The notes below the pieces were generated by a model. The model did no database searches. It was not told the DNA's origin and saw nothing but the letters and a program-made list of their open reading frames with translations. A DNA stretch of 64,000 nt, taken from an uncultured Algibacter sp. (lineage in GTDB: Bacteria > Bacteroidota > Bacteroidia > Flavobacteriales > Flavobacteriaceae). How positions within the stretch are numbered: position 1 is the first letter of the stretch; each line of letters starts with the position of its first letter. The translations under genes were made by a program, and so were the position numbers. Below are positions 1 to 10,081 of the stretch, piece by piece. The DNA lies in NCBI RefSeq assembly GCF_947495675.1, contig NZ_CANLZX010000020.1:1-64000 (forward strand). The letters run 5' to 3'.

Positions 1-3000
1 ATTAAAGTAATTACTGGTGCTGTTGTATCTGGTATAACATTTACTGTTCTTACTACTTGGGTTGCAGGGTTTCCTGCTGCATCACTAACGTCATATGTTA
101 TTAAGTATGTTCCGCCTGTATTAGTATCAACTACATCTCCGCCTATTACAATATTTGCTGTAATATCGCCATCTAAATCGTCTGTTGCTGTTGCTCCTTC
201 TTCTGTGTAAACATCACCAACATTAATATCTATTGGTGTAGCTCCTATTAAATTAATTATTGGGGGAACTATATCTGGCCCTGAACCTTCAATAACTATG
301 GTATAATCTTCAACTTCACCATATTGAAATGTTTCACAAGATGTTGGTATCGCATTATATTTCATCGAAACACGCATTCGTGTAGAATTTTCAACTGCTG
401 TAGATGGAATAATAAAATCTCCACTAACAGAAGTAGCCTGCGTATTACCTTGTGTCCACACTTGTTCTCCTACATCATCAAAATCACCATCTCGGTTATA
501 ATCTATCCATACCGAATAAGCTTCATTATAAACAGTTCCTGTCCAAGTTGGTGTAATATTAATAGTATATTGTTCTTCTTTAGTTAAAGTAGTTGAAATA
601 CTTGTGAAATCTGAATAAAATAGTGCTCCCGAATTATTATCAATCGTATTAATCTGGACGTTACTAATAAACTCATCATTTACATTAGTACTTGCAGAAT
701 CACAATAATCTAATTGTACATCAAGTGTTGTAAAGTTTATTGATGCTGAATATGAAGAGTTATTTGTTCCGCAATTTGATCTAATTTGTACTTCATAATC
801 TGTTAATAATTCTAAACCTGTTAAAGTTGTTGTTGGTGTAGATAAACCCAAAACATCATTCCAATTTGGAGCACCTACAACACGATATCTCAAATCATAC
901 GTATTAGACGGAATATTATCCCATGAAATAGTTGCATCAGTAGCTGAAACATTACTGCTTACTATATTTGTTGGAACAGAAACCACACAAGGTACTTGTT
1001 GACTAATAATTTTGAAATCATCAAAAATAAATCCATCAAATGTTGTTGGGTAACCGTCTGCTCTATTTGAATTATCAGAATCAAACACAAAACGAAAACG
1101 CGCATTAGTCGCTCCAAAAAGAAAACTATTTTCAGTTGCATCTATAAGTATTTCTTCCATAACCCATTTATCCATAGTATCAGCATCATAGATTGATTCT
1201 CCTGATGGTTGATTATTTTGATCTGAAGTAGATTTACCTGTGCTAGTATTAGAGCTATTACCACTACTATATCTGTTTGTTGATATACTAGAACCAGGCT
1301 TACTATACTTTCCACAAAGTGGAAGCCATGTTGAACCATTTGTTGAGCCTTCAATTTGTACATAATCAAAATTTCTTTCTAAATCCCATTTAGCATAAAA
1401 CTGAACAACTGCAGCTGAAGCTGAAGATAGATTTACACCCGAATTTAAAGTTAAAGTTGTTGATTGATTATTTCCATAAGCACCAGAAGGTGAATCTGTA
1501 ATAGCTTTTAAACCAGAATATGCATCTGAAGTAGTTCCCCATGAACCGCCTGAAGCAGTCCAGTTTGTTAAATTATCTGTATCTGGGTTGTCTGTAAATA
1601 ATACTGTAGGATTATAAAGTTTTACAATATTAGCTCTGTACATAACATAGCCATCATTATTACTTAGTGTAATTTGAAACTCTATTTCATCATTTGCTTG
1701 AATACTAGGGGCTAAAGTATAGGCTGCCGTTACAATACGCTGTTCTAATTTACTCCAGCCAGATTGTGTAGCTGGTGGTGTAATAGATGTAATATTTGAT
1801 GTTACTGGCGTAACATTAAGAGTAATATCTCCTAAAGTTTGACCTAAATACTCCAATCCAAACTCTAAATTACCAGAGGTTGTCGTTATGTTACTATTAT
1901 TTAGATCATGAAATTGAGCAAATTTTCCACTATGGTATGCGTTTACAAAATTCATTCTAACTGCTCTTTCTGCAATCTCAACAATTTTAGTAGCATTTGG
2001 CCAAAAACTACCTTCACCATCACTTGCAATCCATGAACCATTTTCTGGGGCAAGTGCTAAAATACCTTGTCCAGATCCATTTGATCCATTTACATCTGCT
2101 ACGCCACCTAACATCCAATCACTCATGTCTCCATTTGCAATAGTTAAAATATCTGGTGCTTCACCATAAATATATCGATTAAACCGTGTCATATCATGAC
2201 AAAACTTATGATACTCTGCTTCTCTTCCAGAAGCTGGAGCATTAGGGTATCCATTATATGCATGCGGAATTAAATTTGAAGAAGCATGATGATTCATTGC
2301 TGTTTTAAAATTCCTTGTTGCAGAAAAATCTCTTACTATCTGTGTTTCTGGCTCTGAAAACGCAGAAGGCCCTCTATATGTATTGTTACTTTGAGTTCCT
2401 GATGATCCATTATAAAGAGAATTAGAACCCCAGAAATAGTCATAATTTCTATTTAAATCTACACCTCTTAAAACATTATTACCCGTATTATATGGACCTA
2501 AATTCTTTCGTTGTTGTCCACCACCATTTGGTGCAACTTGTTCATTCCAGCGTAGTCCATCTGGATTTGCTACTGGAATAAAATACATTTCATGATTATC
2601 AACAAGATTTTTTATACCGGCATCAGTATTATAATTTTCTAAAATATACCACATGTAGTACATTAAATTCATTAAACTACTAACCTCTCTTGAATGCGTC
2701 ATTCCAGAATATAAAGACTCTGGTTCATTAGCTTCATCATTATCTGGATTATCAGAAATTCTAACATAGTAAACAGTACTTCCGGACCAACTATCATAAG
2801 CACCACCGTTAGTATATGAGTTTCCATGGGTTAGTTGATTTGTTGGAGATGCATTTGCTTTTACAGAAATTAAGTTTGGGAACAATGCTCGCATTTGATC
2901 TAATTCTGCTAATACCTCACTATAAGTTAAACAGCCACCCATGCTTCCTAAATTAAAGTTTGCTGGTACACCCCAGTTAACTTCAGAACAACCTTCGTAC

Positions 3001-3383
3001 TGAATAAAATTATTGATACTAGTACTTTTTGTACTTAGTGATTTACTTGCTAGTGCTGCTGCTTTTTTAGCTTGTAATTGAGCTTTAGCAATAGGAAGTT
3101 CAATTTCTGTTTTCTTTTTATAATGTTCGATTAAATCATCTACCAAAACAGTATAGTTAATTTTCTGTTTATTCAGTATTTGTAATTCATCAGAGCCAAG
3201 TTCTAAAATTAAATTACTATTGGTAAAAAGGGCCCCACAAGACAAATCTATACCTGCTTGTTTAACTTTTAATAATTGAGTATCTGTGGGGTTACTAATT
3301 TTAATTCTTTTTGAATTTAGGGTTTGAGAATACCCAAAAAATGAAATTGCTAAAAAAGCTAGCACTAATGTTAAATTTTTCAT
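1..3383 (-). CDS. Secreted modular M14 zinc carboxypeptidase, C-terminus cut off by the window edge
   Basis: The reading frame opens with ATG at 3383 and stays open to base 1, about 1127 residues. Residues 1-20 are a signal peptide ending in GYSQ. The M14 peptidase domain shows zinc ligands H230 and E233 in THSRE, the substrate-binding N311-R312 of DLNRN, a third ligand at H365 or H366 in MNHHASSN, and a likely catalytic E447 in APENGS. Beyond it lie a jelly-roll-like segment, a fibronectin type III domain at about 798-875, a GEVED domain at about 930-1030 ([10 protein letters not shown], then [10 protein letters not shown]) and a DUF5011-type Ig-like domain at about 1033-1115, with another repeat starting at the edge. 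This layout is typical of large extracellular Bacteroidota hydrolases. Export by the type IX system is inferred, since the C-terminal sorting domain is outside the window. Family call is firm; substrate is unknown. Confidence 0.9.
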   Translation of the reverse strand, partial: MKNLTLVLAFLAISFFGYSQTLNSKRIKISNPTDTQLLKVKQAGIDLSCGALFTNSNLILELGSDELQILNKQKINYTVLVDDLIEHYKKKTEIELPIAKAQLQAKKAAALASKSLSTKSTSINNFIQYEGCSEVNWGVPANFNLGSMGGCLTYSEVLAELDQMRALFPNLISVKANASPTNQLTHGNSYTNGGAYDSWSGSTVYYVRISDNPDNDEANEPESLYSGMTHSREVSSLMNLMYYMWYILENYNTDAGIKNLVDNHEMYFIPVANPDGLRWNEQVAPNGGGQQRKNLGPYNTGNNVLRGVDLNRNYDYFWGSNSLYNGSSGTQSNNTYRGPSAFSEPETQIVRDFSATRNFKTAMNHHASSNLIPHAYNGYPNAPASGREAEYHKFCHDMTRFNRYIYGEAPDILTIANGDMSDWMLGGVADVNGSNGSGQGILALAPENGSWIASDGEGSFWPNATKIVEIAERAVRMNFVNAYHSGKFAQFHDLNNSNITTTSGNLEFGLEYLGQTLGDITLNVTPVTSNITSITPPATQSGWSKLEQRIVTAAYTLAPSIQANDEIEFQITLSNNDGYVMYRANIVKLYNPTVLFTDNPDTDNLTNWTASGGSWGTTSDAYSGLKAITDSPSGAYGNNQSTTLTLNSGVNLSSASAAVVQFYAKWDLERNFDYVQIEGSTNGSTWLPLCGKYSKPGSSISTNRYSSGNSSNTSTGKSTSDQNNQPSGESIYDADTMDKWVMEEILIDATENSFLFGATNARFRFVFDSDNSNRADGYPTTFDGFIFDDFKIISQQVPCVVSVPTNIVSSNVSATDATISWDNIPSNTYDLRYRVVGAPNWNDVLGLSTPTTTLTGLELLTDYEVQIRSNCGTNNSSYSASINFTTLDVQLDYCDSASTNVNDEFISNVQINTIDNNSGALFYSDFTSISTTLTKEEQYTINITPTWTGTVYNEAYSVWIDYNRDGDFDDVGEQVWTQGNTQATSVSGDFIIPSTAVENSTRMRVSMKYNAIPTSCETFQYGEVEDYTIVIEGSGPDIVPPIINLIGATPIDINVGDVYTEEGATATDDLDGDITANIVIGGDVVDTNTGGTYLITYDVSDAAGNPATQVVRTVNVIPDTTAPVITL

Positions 3384-3478
3384 GAAGGTTGGTTGGTTAA
3401 AATTATTTTATTCTGAATTTAAATTATTTTTTTAAAAAAATATCTTTTTTTTAAAACTGATTTATAGATAGTTATAAT

Positions 3479-3497
3479 TTTATGGCTTTGCCATAAA
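3479..3497. repeat. Perfect 8-bp inverted repeat in the divergent spacer
   Basis: TTTATGGC, a TTT loop, then GCCATAAA. It lies between the divergent M14 peptidase and ABC transporter genes, so it ends neither transcript. It could be an operator or a remnant hairpin. No function is shown. Confidence 0.4.
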
Positions 3498-3607
3498 GGT
3501 TTTGAAGAAAAAACCTACATATAATATTAATCCTACAATTTTGTATATATATTCATCTATTTAAAAGTTCACTTATTTGAAACTAAAAATTTGTCTATTT
3601 TTAAAAA

Positions 3608-5281
3608 ATGAAATCAATTCTAGAAATTAAAAACCTATCCATATCATTTGGTGAAAATGAAGTCATTCATGATATTTCATATAATTTAAATGAAAATGAA
3701 ATATTGGGAATTGTTGGTGAGTCTGGCTCAGGGAAATCGGTTTCTTCATTATCGATATTAGGATTACTACCTAAAAATATTTCTAAAATTAATAATGGAA
3801 CTATTTTATTTAATGGTAATGAATTAACAAAACTTACTTCAAAAGCATTTCAAAAAATTAGAGGAAATAAGATAGCCATGATTTTTCAAGAACCTATGAG
3901 TTCTTTAAACCCATCAATGACTTGTGGTAAACAGGTTGAAGAAATATTATTACAACATACTAAATTATCTAAAAAACAAATAAAAGAAGAAACATTAATT
4001 CTCTTTAAAAGAGTAAAATTGCCAAACCCAAAACGTATATTTAAAGCTTTTCCTCATGAAATATCAGGAGGTCAGAAACAACGCGTTATGATTGCTATGG
4101 CCATAGCTTGCAAACCAGATATTCTAATCGCCGATGAACCTACTACTGCTTTAGACGTTACTGTACAAAAAGATATTATTAATCTGTTAAAGGGGTTACA
4201 AATTGAAACAAAAATGAGTATTATATTTATTACTCATGATTTAGCTTTAATATCTGAAATTGCAGATCGTGTTTTAGTAATGTATAAAGGAGATATTGTT
4301 GAACAAGGCATGGTTAAAGACATTTTTAACAACCCGAAACATAATTATACTAAGGCTTTAATTAACTCACGACCATCTTTAGATACTCGATTAAAAAACC
4401 TACCAACCATTAAAGATTTTTTAAATAACAATATATCAACCGAAATTATTTCAACTAAACAGCGAGAAATAAATCACAAAATACTTTACAGTAAGAAGCC
4501 TATTTTAGAAGTTATTAATATAGAAAAAGAATATATTACTAAGTCTGGATGGTTTACAAAACCAAAGCACTTTAAAGCTGTAAATAATGTAAGTTTTAAA
4601 CTTTATGAAGGTGAAACTTTGGGTTTAGTAGGAGAATCTGGCTGTGGTAAATCAACCTTAGGGAATGCTATACTTCAATTAGATAAAGCAACTGCTGGTA
4701 CTATTTTATATAATGGTATAGATATCACAAAACTTTCTAAGAAAGAAATTAGAGTACTAAGAAAAGATATTCAAATTATATTTCAAGATCCATATTCATC
4801 ATTAAACCCTAGAATACCTATTGGTGAAGCTATTATGGAGCCTATGAGAGTTCATAATCTTTATACAACAGATTCAGAAAGAAAAACAAAAGTAATAGAT
4901 ATTTTAAATCGTGTTGGATTATCTGAAGATTATCTATATAGATACCCTCATGAATTTTCTGGTGGACAACGTCAACGTATTGGAATAGCTAGAACTATTG
5001 CATTACAACCAAAACTAATTGTTTGTGATGAATCGGTTTCTGCGTTAGATATATCGGTTCAAGCACAAGTTTTAAATTTGCTTAACGAGCTTAAAAAAGA
5101 TTTTGGTTTTACATATATCTTCATTTCACACGACTTAGCTGTGGTTAAATATATGTCTGATCAATTATTGGTTATGAATCAAGGTAAAATTGAAGAATTA
5201 GATGATGCAGATACCATATATAATGATCCGAAAAAAGACTATACAAAAAGATTAATTCATGCTATACCAAAAGGGTTATAG
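3608..5281 (+). CDS. Fused double-ATPase subunit of a peptide ABC importer (DppD-DppF / YejF type)
   Basis: This 557-residue protein carries two complete ABC ATPase domains in one chain. It should sit on the cytoplasmic face and power uptake of di- or oligopeptides through separate permeases. Domain 1 has Walker A GESGSGKS at 37-44, the signature SGGQKQR at 153-159 and Walker B ILIADEPTTALD at 172-183. Domain 2 has GESGCGKS at 342-349, SGGQRQR at 451-457 and Walker B LIVCDESVSALD at about 470-481. Each domain ends in the oligopeptide-transporter C-terminal region (NPKHNYTKAL and DPKKDYTKRL). No permease or binding-protein gene is adjacent, so it is an orphan ATPase subunit here. A strong terminator overlaps its stop codon. 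Confidence 0.92.
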   Translation: MKSILEIKNLSISFGENEVIHDISYNLNENEILGIVGESGSGKSVSSLSILGLLPKNISKINNGTILFNGNELTKLTSKAFQKIRGNKIAMIFQEPMSSLNPSMTCGKQVEEILLQHTKLSKKQIKEETLILFKRVKLPNPKRIFKAFPHEISGGQKQRVMIAMAIACKPDILIADEPTTALDVTVQKDIINLLKGLQIETKMSIIFITHDLALISEIADRVLVMYKGDIVEQGMVKDIFNNPKHNYTKALINSRPSLDTRLKNLPTIKDFLNNNISTEIISTKQREINHKILYSKKPILEVINIEKEYITKSGWFTKPKHFKAVNNVSFKLYEGETLGLVGESGCGKSTLGNAILQLDKATAGTILYNGIDITKLSKKEIRVLRKDIQIIFQDPYSSLNPRIPIGEAIMEPMRVHNLYTTDSERKTKVIDILNRVGLSEDYLYRYPHEFSGGQRQRIGIARTIALQPKLIVCDESVSALDISVQAQVLNLLNELKKDFGFTYIFISHDLAVVKYMSDQLLVMNQGKIEELDDADTIYNDPKKDYTKRLIHAIPKGL

Positions 5282-5297
5282 CATGAATAATTTTTTT
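5255..5297 (+). terminator. Intrinsic terminator overlapping the ABC gene stop codon
   Basis: Arms ATTCATGCTATACC (5255-5268) and GGTTATAGCATGAAT (5274-5288, one bulged T) are followed by AATTTTTTT. The TAG stop at 5279-5281 is inside the right arm, so the last codons double as terminator stem. Confidence 0.85.
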
Positions 5298-5404
5298 GTT
5301 AGATAAGCTAAACTTTTTAAAAACTTTAAATTATTTCTTAAAGTTTCTTTGAATTTGCTTTCGTCATTTGTAGGTAGTTCAGGTAGATTTGTTGCAATAT
5401 TCAT
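5276..5404 (-). CDS. Possible small ORF, 42 residues, unknown
   Basis: An ATG at 5404 opens a 42-codon frame that ends in TAA at 5276-5278. The peptide begins MNIATNLPELPTNDESK and ends in a basic, hydrophobic helix-like stretch (LKFLKSLAYLTKKLFML). Its amino-acid mix looks protein-like rather than random. Its 3' end lies inside the terminator hairpin of the convergent ABC gene. It could be a real small protein, the remnant of a longer gene, or chance. I do not recognise it. Confidence 0.25.
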   Translation of the reverse strand: MNIATNLPELPTNDESKFKETLRNNLKFLKSLAYLTKKLFML

Positions 5405-5583
5405 AGGTCGTTAAGTTAATGGTAGATTTGGGTAAATCTATATTTATTTGGTTTCTTTGGGGATAGCTAATATAGCATACATTTTCAAAATTATCCGTTT
5501 AAAATCACATATATTCGATTAAATGCTATATAATTTAACATTTAAAAGAATTTACTTACGATATGATTGCGTTTTAGAATTAT
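5282..5583. other. Convergent spacer between the ABC gene and scoB
   Basis: About 300 bases between convergent genes. It holds the T-tract of the ABC terminator and the candidate 42-residue minus-strand ORF. I see no clear terminator for scoB and nothing else recognisable in 5405-5583. Confidence 0.5.
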
Positions 5584-6237
5584 TTAAATATCCATTTCTG
5601 GTATATCACCATCAATAATTAATAAACCTTCTGTAGCTTTTTTGATTTTTTCTACAGAGACTCCAGGAGCTCGTTCTATAAGCTTAAAACCATTATTTAC
5701 TATCTCTAGAACTGCTAAATTAGTGACTATTCGTTTTACGCAACCTACACCAGTTAAAGGCAGGGTACATTGTTTTAGTAATTTAGAATCTCCATGTTTA
5801 TTAGTATGCATCATGGCAACAATAATATTTTCTGCACTAGCTACTAAATCCATAGCACCGCCCATGCCTTTTACCATTCGTCCAGGAATTTTCCAATTGG
5901 CTATATCGCCATTTTGCGCGACCTCCATAGCACCAAGAATTGTTAAATCGACATGCTTTCCTCTAATCATAGAAAAACTCATTGCAGAATCAAAAAAACT
6001 AGCGCCAGGTAAGGTGGTTATGGTTTGCTTACCTGCATTAATAACATCTGCATCTTCTTCTCCTTCAAAAGGAAAAGGCCCCATACCTAATACTCCATTT
6101 TCACTTTGAAATTCAACCTCAATATCATCCCTAACATAATTCGCTACCAAAGTAGGAATACCGATTCCAAGATTTACGTAATAGCCATCTTTTACTTCTT
6201 TTGCTATTCGTTTTGCTATACCGTTTTTGTCTAACAT
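5584..6237 (-). CDS. scoB: 3-oxoacid CoA-transferase subunit B
   Basis: This 217-residue protein is the beta subunit of a succinyl-CoA:3-ketoacid (or acetate/butyrate) CoA-transferase. The enzyme moves CoA between succinyl-CoA or acetyl-CoA and a 3-oxoacid such as acetoacetate, feeding ketone bodies or fatty-acid products into central metabolism. The catalytic glutamate is E46 in the SENGVLGMGP motif, which carries the gamma-glutamyl-CoA intermediate. An N-terminal GIGIPTLVANY stretch and the GGAMDLV segment near residue 130 are also family features. Full length, with ATG at 6237. It lies 126 bases downstream of scoA in the same direction. The preferred acyl group cannot be read from sequence. 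Confidence 0.93.
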   Translation of the reverse strand: MLDKNGIAKRIAKEVKDGYYVNLGIGIPTLVANYVRDDIEVEFQSENGVLGMGPFPFEGEEDADVINAGKQTITTLPGASFFDSAMSFSMIRGKHVDLTILGAMEVAQNGDIANWKIPGRMVKGMGGAMDLVASAENIIVAMMHTNKHGDSKLLKQCTLPLTGVGCVKRIVTNLAVLEIVNNGFKLIERAPGVSVEKIKKATEGLLIIDGDIPEMDI

Positions 6238-6256
6238 AGTTAGTTATAAGTTAATA

Positions 6257-6283
6257 GTGCCTTAAGTACATATAGTAAGGCAC
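6257..6283 (-). repeat. Stem-loop between scoA and scoB
   Basis: GTGCCTTA (6257-6264) and TAAGGCAC (6276-6283) form a perfect 8-bp stem with an 11-base loop. There is no T-tract on the transcribed strand, so it is more likely an RNA stability or processing element than a terminator. Confidence 0.45.
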
Positions 6284-6363
6284 ATAATTAATATTTCGAT
6301 TATAAAATTAGAAACGTTTACATATTTAAGAAAATACTTAATGCACTTTAAATACTCACAAAT

Positions 6364-7065
6364 TTAACTTCTTTGCCTTACTGTACGCTGTTCAATTCTT
6401 TTTTCATAAACTTCACCTTGAAAAATACGTTGTACAAAAATTCCTGGAATATGAATTTGATTAGGGTCTAATTCTCCAACTGGGACTAACTCTTCAACCT
6501 CAGCTACAGTTATTTTTGCTGCCCCACACATATTTGGATTAAAATTTCTAGCTGTTCCTTTAAAAATTAAATTTCCAGCTGCATCGCCTTTCCATGCTTT
6601 TACAAATGCATAATCTGCTTTAAAAGCATGCTCTAAAACATACATTTTGCCATCAAACTCTCTTGTTTCCTTACCTTCAGCGACTTCTGTTCCATATCCT
6701 GCAGGTGTAAAGATTGCGGGGAAACCAGCTTGAGCAGCTCTACAACGCTCGGCTAAGGTTCCTTGAGGAATCAATTCAACATCTAATTCACCTGAAAGCA
6801 TTTGACGTTCAAATTCATCATTCTCACCAACATAAGACGAAATCATTTTCTTGATTTGCTTTTTTTGAAGCAATAATCCTAATCCAAAATCATCAACCCC
6901 AGCATTATTTGAAATGCATGTTAATCCATTTACACCAAGCTTTACTAACTCTGCAATAGCATTTTCAGGAATTCCACTAAGTCCGAAACCTCCAAGCATA
7001 AATGTCATGTTATTTGTAACACCTTTTAAGGCATCTTGAACATGAGCTACTTTTTTATTAATCAT
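6364..7065 (-). CDS. scoA: 3-oxoacid CoA-transferase subunit A
   Basis: This 233-residue protein is the alpha subunit partner of the downstream scoB product. The glycine-rich CoA-binding loop [13 protein letters not shown] lies at about 26-38, and the [15 protein letters not shown] segment follows. Later signatures include [13 protein letters not shown] and [18 protein letters not shown], matching the subunit A family. Length is normal. The start is ATG at 7065. Unlike many scoAB pairs, which overlap or nearly touch, these two are separated by 126 bases holding a hairpin. A terminator for the upstream PBP gene separates this pair from the ricT cluster, so a promoter is expected in 7066-7127. 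Confidence 0.93.
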   Translation of the reverse strand: MINKKVAHVQDALKGVTNNMTFMLGGFGLSGIPENAIAELVKLGVNGLTCISNNAGVDDFGLGLLLQKKQIKKMISSYVGENDEFERQMLSGELDVELIPQGTLAERCRAAQAGFPAIFTPAGYGTEVAEGKETREFDGKMYVLEHAFKADYAFVKAWKGDAAGNLIFKGTARNFNPNMCGAAKITVAEVEELVPVGELDPNQIHIPGIFVQRIFQGEVYEKRIEQRTVRQRS

Positions 7066-7127
7066 TATTATTCAGTTTTTACTGTATAAATTTACGAATA
7101 ATTGAATAATAAGTCTAAATTTCTGAT

Positions 7128-7158
7128 AAATAAAAAACCGCTCATAATAGAACGGTTT
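7128..7158 (-). terminator. Intrinsic terminator after the PBP1A gene
   Basis: Read on the minus strand, AAACCGTTC and GAGCGGTTT (7158-7150 and 7143-7135, one G-U pair) close a TATTAT loop and run into a T-rich tract TTTTTTATTT. It sits about 32 bases after the PBP1A stop. Confidence 0.75.
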
Positions 7159-7190
7159 ATATTTAATTATTGATATTTAAATTTTAATAA

Positions 7191-9539
7191 TTACCCAAAA
7201 TCTAAATCATCTGGTGTGTCTTCTTCAGGAGTTTCATCAGTTTCAGTTGTACTAGTATGCTTAGAACAATCAACATTTATAGATAAGTTCTCTGGTTCTG
7301 TAAATTCTTCTTTCGAAACATTTAATGCTTCATCTGCATAACAGCTTTTCATATATAAACCCCAAATAGGTAATGCCATAGCTGCACCCTGTCCATAAGT
7401 AATTGTTTTAAAGTGCGCTGCTCTATCTTCGGCACCTACCCATACACCTGTAACTAAATTAGGGACCATACCCATAAACCATCCATCACTTTGGTTTTGT
7501 GTGGTTCCTGTTTTTCCTGCTATTGGGTTTGTAAGCTCATAAGGATAACCTGTAATTACCTCTTTATAATCCGATCTATGCTTTGCCCAACTATGTCTTA
7601 ATCTTGCACCAGATCCTACTTGTGTTACACCTTCCATAAGCTTAACGGCTACATAAGCGGTTTCTTCACTTAATACATCGCGTGTTTCTGGCTTAAATTG
7701 ATATAAAATAGTACCGTTTTTATCTTCAATACTTGTAACCATAACTGGTTTAGTATAAACCCCATGATTTGCAAATGATGCATAAGCGCCTACCATTTCA
7801 TAAACACTAATGTCTGGTGTACCAAGGGCTATTGATGGTACTGGAAGCATTTCTGATTCAATGCCTAGCTTTTTTGCTAAATCTACAACTGTTTGTGGTC
7901 CAACTTTGTCAATTAATTGTGCTGTAACAGTATTAACAGAATTGGCTAATGCATTTTTTAAAGTTCTGGTTCCACCATAATCACTATCACCATTGGAGTT
8001 TTTAGGACACCACTCTTCTGGGTTTCCGTATTTGTTAGCTTCAATACAATATGGTACATCTGGAAATTCATCACAAGGCGAATAATGTAATTGATCTATA
8101 GCAGCTGTATAAACAAAAGGTTTAAAAGTAGAACCAACTTGACGTTTTCCTTGTTTTACCATATCGTACTGGAAATGCCTGTAATTAATACCACCAACCC
8201 AAGCTTTTACATGTCCAGTTTGTGGATTCATAGACATCATTCCTGTTCTTAAAAAAGACTTGTAATAACGCATTGAATCTATAGGTTTCATTATAGTATC
8301 GACTTCTGAAGCTTTACCGTCAATCCATTTAAAAACAGACATTTTTGTTGCTTTATCAAACGATGCTTTTATCTCTTTATCAGATTTTTTAAGATCATAC
8401 TTCATATGTCTCCAACGTTCTGATTGTTTTATCCCTCTATTTAGCAATGCTTCAATTTCTTCTTTTTCTAGGTCTAAAAATGGTGCTGTTGGATTTCGTT
8501 TTGGTGTATTTTGATTAAAAAACTCTGCTTGTAACCTTGGCATGTGTTGTTGAACAGCATTTTCTGCATAGGTTTGCATACGGGAGTCGATAGTTGTATA
8601 AATTTTCAAACCATCGTTATATAAATTCCATTTTGTACCATCGGGTTTAGGATTCTTTTTAATCCAATCTTTCATAAACCCATCTAAATAACCTCTAAAA
8701 TAAGTGGCAATACCTTCACGATGTGATTCTGGCGAATAGTTTAAATCTAATTCTGTTTTTTGTAATGAATCCTTAATTTTTTCATTGATATAGCCATATT
8801 TTTCCATTTGAGCTAAAACCACATTACGTCTATTTTTCACTCCAACTGGGTTTCTATGTGGCCTAGGATTATAAAATGAAGAGTTTTGACACATTCCAAC
8901 CAACATGGCAGATTCCTTTAAATCAAGCTCCAATGGTTCTTTTCCAAAATAAATTCTTGAGGCACTTCTTATACCATCTGCATTGTTACCAAAATCATAT
9001 ATATTAAAGTATTGCGCTATAATTTCTTCCTTGGTATATTGACGTTCTAAGCGGATTGCTATAATCCATTCTTTCATTTTTTGAAGAACTCTTTTAATAA
9101 TGTTACCTGATGCTTTTTCTGTAAATAATAATTTTGCTAATTGTTGAGAGATAGTACTAGCGCCTCCTCTAGAACCTAAAAAAGCAAAAGCTCTTAAAGT
9201 ACCCAATCCATCTATACCTGAATGCTCATGAAAACGTGCATCTTCAGTAGCAATTAATGCTTCAACTAAATTCTTAGGTAATTCATCATAACTTACAGGT
9301 GTTCTATTATCGTTTAAATAAAACTTCCCCAAAGTTTTCCCGTCTGAAGAAATTATTTCAGTAGCTAAATGTGTTTTAGGATTTTCTAATACTGTATGAT
9401 CTGGTAAATCTCCAAAAAAAGCGGTTAATAAAAACATAAGTACGACCGCTAGAATACCTCCTAAAAAAACCATCCAAAACCGACGAACGTATTTTGAAAA
9501 ATCTTGAACTGCTTTTGCTTCTTTTTTTACTTTTGCCAT
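7191..9539 (-). CDS. Class A penicillin-binding protein 1A (glycosyltransferase/transpeptidase)
   Basis: A bifunctional peptidoglycan synthase of 782 residues, anchored by one TM helix at about 24-46 with the bulk in the periplasm. The GT51 domain has catalytic E99 in ATEDARFHEH and the GGASTISQQLAK motif; it polymerises glycan chains from lipid II. The transpeptidase domain has nucleophile S470 with K473 (GSTFKP), the second motif SVN in LANSVNTV, and KTG at 676-678; it cross-links peptides. The C-terminus is a short acidic tail ending DDLDFG. It is the last gene of the ricT-gldH-PBP1A cluster, starting 47 bases after gldH, and is followed by a terminator. Confidence 0.95.
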   Translation of the reverse strand: MAKVKKEAKAVQDFSKYVRRFWMVFLGGILAVVLMFLLTAFFGDLPDHTVLENPKTHLATEIISSDGKTLGKFYLNDNRTPVSYDELPKNLVEALIATEDARFHEHSGIDGLGTLRAFAFLGSRGGASTISQQLAKLLFTEKASGNIIKRVLQKMKEWIIAIRLERQYTKEEIIAQYFNIYDFGNNADGIRSASRIYFGKEPLELDLKESAMLVGMCQNSSFYNPRPHRNPVGVKNRRNVVLAQMEKYGYINEKIKDSLQKTELDLNYSPESHREGIATYFRGYLDGFMKDWIKKNPKPDGTKWNLYNDGLKIYTTIDSRMQTYAENAVQQHMPRLQAEFFNQNTPKRNPTAPFLDLEKEEIEALLNRGIKQSERWRHMKYDLKKSDKEIKASFDKATKMSVFKWIDGKASEVDTIMKPIDSMRYYKSFLRTGMMSMNPQTGHVKAWVGGINYRHFQYDMVKQGKRQVGSTFKPFVYTAAIDQLHYSPCDEFPDVPYCIEANKYGNPEEWCPKNSNGDSDYGGTRTLKNALANSVNTVTAQLIDKVGPQTVVDLAKKLGIESEMLPVPSIALGTPDISVYEMVGAYASFANHGVYTKPVMVTSIEDKNGTILYQFKPETRDVLSEETAYVAVKLMEGVTQVGSGARLRHSWAKHRSDYKEVITGYPYELTNPIAGKTGTTQNQSDGWFMGMVPNLVTGVWVGAEDRAAHFKTITYGQGAAMALPIWGLYMKSCYADEALNVSKEEFTEPENLSINVDCSKHTSTTETDETPEEDTPDDLDFG

Positions 9540-9586
9540 AGTTTAAGTGTCTTAAGTTCTAAATGCCTTAAGTATTTAAAGTTATG

Positions 9587-10081
9587 TTATTTATTATTTG
9601 GGTTTTCTATTCTAAAACCTATATCTGTTATGCCTTCTAATTCTACAATGCCATTAACCTTTCCATTTTCTCGCATGGCGTGTTGAATATTAACCTGGTA
9701 CTCGCCTGCTTCTTTAAAAACAACGCTTTCTTTATACCACAATTTATTCTCTTTAATATCGGTATACCCTTCGCCTAAAAGTTTTCCGCTTGGTTCTGCC
9801 ATTCTATATTCTAAAGTATCCTTTATTGTTTTACCGTGCGGAAAAATCATTTCAACAATTAAAAATAAATTATTGTATTTATAAGCATTTGTGTTTCTTA
9901 AATTAACAAATAAATTATATGAATTTATAGAGTCTGGTGGGTTTACTTTAAAACTCATTATTGAATCTTTATGCCATGTATTTGGGACAGATTTATAGTT
10001 ATCGTAGACACTACCTGAATCGCATGAAACCAAATTAAATATAAATATTAAAAAAAATAAAAAGATTCTATTTTTCAGCAT
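9587..10081 (-). CDS. gldH: Gliding motility lipoprotein GldH
   Basis: This 164-residue lipoprotein has signal sequence MLKNRIFLFFLIFIFNLVSC with lipidated C20. GldH is needed for gliding motility in Flavobacterium johnsoniae. The body matches GldH (NTWHKDSIMSF near residue 34, then SGKLLGEGYTDIKENKLWY). A longer frame runs upstream to 10276, but that stretch overlaps ricT and encodes an improbable basic peptide. ATG at 10081, directly before a clean lipoprotein signal, is the correct start. It overlaps the ricT 3' end by 14 bases, suggesting translational coupling. The ricT-gldH order is conserved in the family. Confidence 0.93.
   Translation of the reverse strand: MLKNRIFLFFLIFIFNLVSCDSGSVYDNYKSVPNTWHKDSIMSFKVNPPDSINSYNLFVNLRNTNAYKYNNLFLIVEMIFPHGKTIKDTLEYRMAEPSGKLLGEGYTDIKENKLWYKESVVFKEAGEYQVNIQHAMRENGKVNGIVELEGITDIGFRIENPNNK

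Noticed and set aside
324..1369. Short ORFs on both strands within the M14 peptidase gene
   Set aside because: The minus-strand peptidase frame is open across the whole region with clear domains, so these are shadows.
5642..6109. 155-residue plus-strand ORF inside scoB
   Set aside because: It is antisense to a highly conserved CoA-transferase gene and resembles no family; its length reflects the codon bias of scoB.
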